From an uncultured Collinsella sp. (GTDB taxonomy: Bacteria; Actinomycetota; Coriobacteriia; Coriobacteriales; Coriobacteriaceae), in the NCBI GenBank assembly GCA_902478945.1, contig CABSMX010000082.1, positions 1-9,456 on the forward strand: DNA of 9,456 nucleotides. Reading direction: 5' to 3'. A program made the position numbers and the translations under genes. Each line of letters starts with the position of its first letter. Positions within the stretch are counted from its first letter, which is position 1. The notes under the pieces were generated by a model. The model had not been told where the DNA came from and ran no database searches. It saw only the letters and a list, made by a program, of their open reading frames with translations. Positions 5,507 through 9,456 of this stretch are shown here, piece by piece.

Positions 5507-6703
5507 CTAGGCGACGGGCTTTGCGCGGCGTATGGCTGGGAACATCACCGTGATGGCGAGGATGACGCCCACGACGGCAATCGCCCCGCCCGCGAAGCCG
5601 ATCCAAGCGATACCGGGACCCGAAACCACGGCGCCGCCGATTGCGGTGCCCGTGCCAATACCGAGGTTAAACAGGCCCGAGAAAATCGACATGGCGACGG
5701 CCGACGAATCTGCCGGCGTGTGCTTGATGAGCTCGGCCTGAAACGCCACGTTAAAGGCCGTGGCGCAGCAACCCCACAGTGCGCAGACGGCAAGCACTGT
5801 CACGAGCGACGATGCGGCCGGCCCCATGAGCAGCAGAGCCACCGGCACGCCGGAAAGCGTGATAGCAAGGAACGGAAAACGGTGCCCGTCGAACAGGCGG
5901 CTGAACAGCCAGCTGCCCACCAAGCCGGAACAGCCAAACGCCGTCAGCGTCATGGTGATGGCGCCCGCATCGACGTGCGCGACCTGCGCCAGGAATGGCT
6001 CGATATAGCTGTAGCTTGCGTAATAGCCGGTCGCCATGAAGACCGTGACTGCGTAGAGCGCGATGAGGAGAGGGTTCTTGAGCAGCTCGGGCAGCTGTTT
6101 GACGGTAAAGCGCTCACCCGCCGGCATGGCCGGGAACACCGCTGCCTGGTAGACGACCGCGATGGCTGAGAGGCCCCCGACCACGGCAAACGTCATGCGC
6201 CAGCCCACGGCCAAGCCAATGGCGCGACCGAGAGGCAGGCCAAAGATCTGCGCGATGGACGAGCCCGTGGCGATCATGCTGATGGCGAGCGCGCCGTGGC
6301 GAGTGTCGACCAGGCGCGAGGCCATAATCGAGGCGACTGACCAGAACACGGCATGTGCGCAAGCGACCACCAGGCGCGCGCAGACCAGGATGGGATAGGT
6401 CGGCGCCACAGCGGACAGGAACTGACCGAGCGAGAACACGGCCAGCACGCCCAGCAGCATCCGCTTGAACTCGAAGCGCGAGGCAAACACCATGAGCGGC
6501 AACGACAGCAGCATGACGCCCCAGGCATAGACCGAGATCATGATGCCAGCTTGGGCCTCGGTGAGCGAAAACGATGCAGCGATGTCGGTCAGCAGGCCGA
6601 TGGGCATGAACTCCGACGTGTTGAACACGAACGCGCAGCAGGTGAGCCCGATGAGCGGGAGCCACTGCCTGAGCGTGATGCCGTCTTGCCTTGCCTGAGT
6701 CAT
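5507..6703 (-). CDS. sotB: Sugar efflux MFS transporter, SotB-like
   Basis: This 398-residue inner-membrane protein with about 12 hydrophobic segments belongs to the drug/proton antiporter (DHA1) branch of the major facilitator superfamily. It resembles Escherichia coli SotB, which exports sugars such as arabinose or IPTG. Matching stretches include AFVFNTSEFMPIGLLTDIA (24-42), GIMISVYAW (53-61), ISMIATGSSIAQIFGLPLGR (141-160), GWRMTF (167-172), YYASYSYIEPF (227-237) and AMSIFSGLFNLGIG (337-350). The ATG at 6703 is chosen because transporter homology starts there and GGAG lies 9 nt upstream (6713-6716); the longer frame would run into the feoAB end. It lies upstream of the GH13 gene on the same strand, separated by an inverted repeat. 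The true substrate is unknown, and sugar export is inferred from family. Confidence 0.9.
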   Translation of the reverse strand: MTQARQDGITLRQWLPLIGLTCCAFVFNTSEFMPIGLLTDIAASFSLTEAQAGIMISVYAWGVMLLSLPLMVFASRFEFKRMLLGVLAVFSLGQFLSAVAPTYPILVCARLVVACAHAVFWSVASIMASRLVDTRHGALAISMIATGSSIAQIFGLPLGRAIGLAVGWRMTFAVVGGLSAIAVVYQAAVFPAMPAGERFTVKQLPELLKNPLLIALYAVTVFMATGYYASYSYIEPFLAQVAHVDAGAITMTLTAFGCSGLVGSWLFSRLFDGHRFPFLAITLSGVPVALLLMGPAASSLVTVLAVCALWGCCATAFNVAFQAELIKHTPADSSAVAMSIFSGLFNLGIGTGTAIGGAVVSGPGIAWIGFAGGAIAVVGVILAITVMFPAIRRAKPVA

Positions 6704-6736
6704 ATATAACGTCTCCAATCGTTTTGAGCGGAGGCG

Positions 6737-6766
6737 ATTATATAGCAACGGCCCCGCATCCGTCAG
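6737..6766 (-). promoter_or_regulatory. Promoter of the SotB-like transporter gene
   Basis: Minus strand: a perfect -10 box TATAAT (6737-6742), an 18-bp spacer and a -35 box CTGACG (6761-6766, 4 of 6 matches). Transcription would start near 6730, leaving a short leader of about 27 nt. The -35 box lies in the loop and the spacer covers one arm of the hairpin at 6749-6783. Confidence 0.65.
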
Positions 6767-6783
6767 CAACAGATGCGGGGCCG
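6749..6783. terminator. Strong hairpin after feoAB, possible terminator
   Basis: A perfect 12-bp GC-rich stem (6749-6760 with 6772-6783) has an 11-nt loop, 41 nt past the feoAB stop codon. No U-tract follows it on the minus strand, where the sequence continues GTTGCTATATAAT into the next promoter. It may stop feoAB transcripts by a U-poor mechanism, or it may be a regulatory palindrome for the transporter promoter it overlaps. Confidence 0.5.
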
Positions 6784-6824
6784 AAAACAATTCGATACAC
6801 AGAGGTTGCGCCGTCAATATATAA

Positions 6825-9185
6825 CTAAGCCAACCCCAGCAATATACCTGCCGAATGCACGACAAACGCCACGATCCAGGCGACCGTCACCTGAAACGCG
6901 AACACGGCAACGGCATAGCGCGCGCCCAGCTCACTCTTGACGGCGCCGATTGCCGCCACGCAAGGCGGGTACAGCAGCGTAAAGACCAAGAACACGTAGG
7001 CGGTGAACGGCGAAAACATGGTCGACAGTGCCGCGGGCGAGGTCGCGCCCAAAAGCACGGTGAGGGTCGAAATGACGCTCTCCTTGGCAATAAGTCCGGT
7101 GACGAGCGCCGTGGATGCGCGCCAATCGCCAAAGCCAAGCGGCGCCAGCGCCGGCGCGATGATGCTGCCGAGGCCCGCAAGCAGACTCTGCGACTGATCG
7201 GCGACCACATTAAAGCGGATGTCGAACGTCTGAAGGAACCAGATGACCACAGTCGCGGCAAAGATAATGGTAAAGGCCTTGGTAATAAAGTCTTTGGCCT
7301 TATCCCATGCCAGCATCACCGTCGTCTTGACGCTCGGCAGACGGTAATTGGGAAGCTCCATGATAAACGGCACCGGGTCGCCCTTAAATGCCGTGCGGTT
7401 AAGCACCAAAGCCGCGATGCAACCAACCGCAATGCCAATCAGATAGAGCGAGACCATGGCGGGAACCGTCGCCTGTGGGAAAAACGCCCCGCACAGCAGA
7501 CCGTAGACCGGCAACTTGGCCGAGCAGCTCATGAACGGCGTGAGCATGACGGTCATCTTGCGGTCGTGCTCGGATGGGAGCGTACGGGTCGACATGATAG
7601 CCGGCACGGTACAGCCAAAACCGACGAGCATGGGCACAAAGCTGCGGCCCGACAGGCCAAAGCGACGCAATACCTTATCCATGACAAAGGCCACGCGCGC
7701 CATGTAGCCCGAGTCTTCCAGAATGGAGAGGAACAAGAAGAGCACGACGATAATCGGCAGGAAGGTCAGTACACTACCCACACCCGTAAGCACGCCGTCG
7801 ACAGCCAGCGAGCGCACTACGTCGTTGGTGCCGAACGCCTTGAGACCCGCATCGGCCGAGGCGATGATGGCAGCGATGCCGTCCTCCATAAGTCCCTGCA
7901 ACGCCGCGCCGATCACGCCAAACGTCAGCCAAAAGACGAGACCCATGATCACCAGGAACGCCGGAATGGCCGTGTAACGACCCGTCAGGATGCGGTCAAT
8001 CTTGACGGAGCGCACGTGCTCGCGGCTCTCGTGCGGCTTGACGACGCAACGCCCGCACACGTCGCCGATAAAGCCGAAGCGCATGTCAGCCAGCGCAGAT
8101 AGACGGTCGGTGCCGGCCTCGCCCTCCATTTGGCTAATGATGTGCTCGATGGCGTCGAGCTCGTTGCGGTCCAGGTGAAGCGCCTCGGTCACCAGCTCGT
8201 CGCCCTCAACCAGCTTGGTCGCCGCAAAACGCACGGGAATGTGCGCCGTCGCGGCATGGTCCTCGATAAGGTTGGCGATGCCGTGAATGCAGCGATGCAG
8301 CGCGCCGCCGTCCGGACCATCGGGCGCGCAGAAGTCCAGGCGACCGGGACGCTCGCGGAACCGCGCCACGTGCAAGGCATGATCCACCAACTCGCCAATA
8401 CCCTCGTTGCGGGCAGCACTAATGGGAACAACAGGCACGCCCAGCAGGCTCTCGAGCAGGTTGACGTCCACGGCGCCGCCGTTGGCCGTCACCTCGTCCA
8501 TCATGTTGAGCGCGATGACCATGGGTCGATCGAGCTCCATAAGCTGCAGCGTCAGGTACAGGTTACGCTCGATGTTGGTGGCGTCGATGATATCGATGAT
8601 GGCGTCGGGGTGCTCATCCAGGATAAACTGGCGGCTTACGATCTCCTCGCCCGTGTACGGCGACAGAGAATAAATGCCGGGCAGGTCGGTAACGCTTGCC
8701 TCGGGGTGGTTGCGGATGGTGCCATCTTTGCGGTCGACCGTCACGCCAGGAAAGTTACCGACATGCTGGTTGGAGCCCGTCAGCTGGTTGAACAGCGTGG
8801 TCTTGCCGCAGTTTTGGTTGCCGGCGAGGGCAAAATGCAGCGGTGCGCCCTCGGGCACGGCCGTCTTTGCCGCGCGGGGCGAATACGTCCCCTCGCCCAG
8901 GGCCGGATGCTCCGTCGTGCCGATTGCAGCGTTAGCGCGCGGACCCGTATCGGTGTCGTGAATGCCCACGAGCTCGATGCGAGCGGCATCGTCCTTGCGC
9001 AGCGTCAACTCGTAGCCACGCAGGCGAATCTCGAGCGGGTCGCCCATAGGGGCGTACTTCATCATGGTGACTTCGGTGCCCGGCGTTAGGCCCATGTCCA
9101 AAATATGCTGTCGGAGTGCCTGATCGTCCGATGCCACCGATGCGACAACGGCATCCTTTCCAATCTCGAGTGTATCGAGTCTCAC
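6825..9185 (-). CDS. feoB: Ferrous iron transporter, FeoA-FeoB fusion
   Basis: This 786-residue inner-membrane Fe(II) importer carries the small FeoA domain on the same chain. FeoA-like SH3 domain: about 1-75. Linker: about 76-115. GTPase domain: G1 GNQNCGKT (122-129), G2 region GNFPGVTV (143-150), G3 DLPG (167-170), G4 NMMD (227-230), G5 SAARN (256-260). A helical inhibitory region follows (to about 390), then the membrane domain with EDSGYMAR (490-497), GCTVPAIM (524-531), MSCSAKLPVYG (552-562), AKESVISTLTVLLG (700-713) and a final hydrophobic helix. All parts are intact. The start is GTG at 9185, supported by GGGGGAGGAA at 9193-9202 and by the FeoA domain beginning there; no ATG is better placed. 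No feoC is seen. The upstream tandem motif suggests iron repression. Confidence 0.97.
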   Translation of the reverse strand: MRLDTLEIGKDAVVASVASDDQALRQHILDMGLTPGTEVTMMKYAPMGDPLEIRLRGYELTLRKDDAARIELVGIHDTDTGPRANAAIGTTEHPALGEGTYSPRAAKTAVPEGAPLHFALAGNQNCGKTTLFNQLTGSNQHVGNFPGVTVDRKDGTIRNHPEASVTDLPGIYSLSPYTGEEIVSRQFILDEHPDAIIDIIDATNIERNLYLTLQLMELDRPMVIALNMMDEVTANGGAVDVNLLESLLGVPVVPISAARNEGIGELVDHALHVARFRERPGRLDFCAPDGPDGGALHRCIHGIANLIEDHAATAHIPVRFAATKLVEGDELVTEALHLDRNELDAIEHIISQMEGEAGTDRLSALADMRFGFIGDVCGRCVVKPHESREHVRSVKIDRILTGRYTAIPAFLVIMGLVFWLTFGVIGAALQGLMEDGIAAIIASADAGLKAFGTNDVVRSLAVDGVLTGVGSVLTFLPIIVVLFLFLSILEDSGYMARVAFVMDKVLRRFGLSGRSFVPMLVGFGCTVPAIMSTRTLPSEHDRKMTVMLTPFMSCSAKLPVYGLLCGAFFPQATVPAMVSLYLIGIAVGCIAALVLNRTAFKGDPVPFIMELPNYRLPSVKTTVMLAWDKAKDFITKAFTIIFAATVVIWFLQTFDIRFNVVADQSQSLLAGLGSIIAPALAPLGFGDWRASTALVTGLIAKESVISTLTVLLGATSPAALSTMFSPFTAYVFLVFTLLYPPCVAAIGAVKSELGARYAVAVFAFQVTVAWIVAFVVHSAGILLGLA

Positions 9186-9234
9186 GTCCGCGTTCCTCCC
9201 CCGGCGCCCACAGGGCGTTGCATTTTGTTTAACT

Positions 9235-9260
9235 TGGCTAACCGTTTGCCATGGCTAACC
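9235..9260. promoter_or_regulatory. Tandem TGGCTAACC motif, candidate iron-repressor operator
   Basis: Two exact direct copies of TGGCTAACC (9235-9243 and 9252-9260) are spaced 17 bp apart and flanked by GTTTAAC on one side and TTTAACC on the other. Read on the minus strand each is GGTTAGCCA. This matches the core of the DtxR/IdeR box, whose consensus contains GGTTAGCC. The pair lies just downstream of the predicted feoAB start site, a position suited to repression. The motif is seen; the regulator is inferred. Confidence 0.55.
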
Positions 9261-9272
9261 ATTTAACCACGC

Positions 9273-9302
9273 ATGATAGCGCGAACACACACCGATGTTC
9301 AA
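9273..9302 (-). promoter_or_regulatory. Promoter of feoAB
   Basis: Minus strand: a -35 box TTGAAC (9297-9302, 4 of 6 matches), an 18-bp spacer and a -10 box TATCAT (9273-9278, 5 of 6 matches). Transcription would start near 9266, leaving a leader of about 80 nt. The tandem TGGCTAACC elements fall at about +6 to +31. Confidence 0.55.
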
Positions 9303-9456
9303 TCGACAGATTGGTGCAAGGGGGATTCCGGGCCGTGGTTTCCCCGAGGACCGAAAGCCGCCCGCCCCCTCGACAAAATGATCCATTCCCTTCGTCGCAT
9401 GAAAAACAACCAAGGAGTGTCCCAAGGCGCCGGCACAACAGGAACGTCCCCAGCTG
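9303..9456. other. Non-coding right edge with imperfect hairpin and short repeats
   Basis: No credible gene is seen. An imperfect hairpin spans 9320-9369: outer GGGGG/CCCCC, then CGGGC/GCCCG (9329-9333 with 9360-9364), then a small inner stem near 9337-9352. Further right are two related decamers, GGAGTGTCCC (9414-9423) and GGAACGTCCC (9441-9450), 27 nt apart. The hairpin could mark the end of a gene beyond the window, and the decamers could be part of an intergenic repeat cut by the window edge. Confidence 0.35.

Noticed and set aside
6855..8102. A 415-codon plus-strand open frame, and another at 8130-9089
   Set aside because: Both are antisense to the conserved FeoAB gene, with Arg/His-rich translations and no family motifs.
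9238..9438. A 66-codon minus-strand open frame upstream of feoAB
   Set aside because: It spans the predicted feoAB promoter and operator, has no recognisable domain, and shows no good ribosome binding site.

Overview
The window looks like ordinary chromosome from a high-GC Gram-positive anaerobe, most likely a Coriobacteriia member related to Collinsella. The basis is the GC-rich coding sequence, purine-rich ribosome binding sites of the AGGAGG type, the gene mix, and the sequence character of L10, L7/L12 and FeoAB. The genus is inferred from general familiarity, not from a search. Seven genes account for nearly all coding capacity. Six lie on the minus strand and one, at 2747-3406, on the plus strand.

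Left part (1-1516): a ribosomal stalk operon, rplJ-rplL, read right to left. It has its own sigma70-type promoter (1336-1364), an L10 leader RNA (about 1223-1306) running straight into an intrinsic attenuator (1185-1221), a hairpin-rich rplJ-rplL spacer, and a textbook terminator (50-87). No rpoB is visible before the window edge. A large near-perfect inverted repeat (1354-1464) overlaps the -35 box of this promoter. It is followed by a smaller hairpin (1465-1494) and is the least explained structure here.

Middle part (1517-5493): a PLP-dependent class I/II aminotransferase on the minus strand is divergent from a poorly known gene that looks like a reduced flavodoxin-fold protein. That gene converges, with 1 nt between the two stop codons, on a two-gene minus-strand unit. 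The unit is an intracellular GH13 alpha-amylase-family enzyme followed after 3 nt by a family 6 DNA-deoxyinosine (hypoxanthine) glycosylase. A second long inverted repeat (5421-5493) separates this unit from the next gene.

Right part (5507-9456): a SotB-like sugar efflux MFS transporter has its promoter embedded in a strong hairpin. Upstream lies a complete single-chain FeoA-FeoB ferrous iron transporter with a GTG start. The feoAB promoter is followed by two direct copies of a TGGCTAACC element, which suggests iron-dependent repression by a DtxR/IdeR-type regulator.

I found no mobile element genes, CRISPR array, tRNA, rRNA or defence or biosynthetic cluster, and no convincing undescribed multi-gene system. 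The points of interest are regulatory and structural: the two long inverted repeats, competing arms in the L10 attenuator, an abrupt codon-usage change inside the aminotransferase gene, and the putative iron operator.
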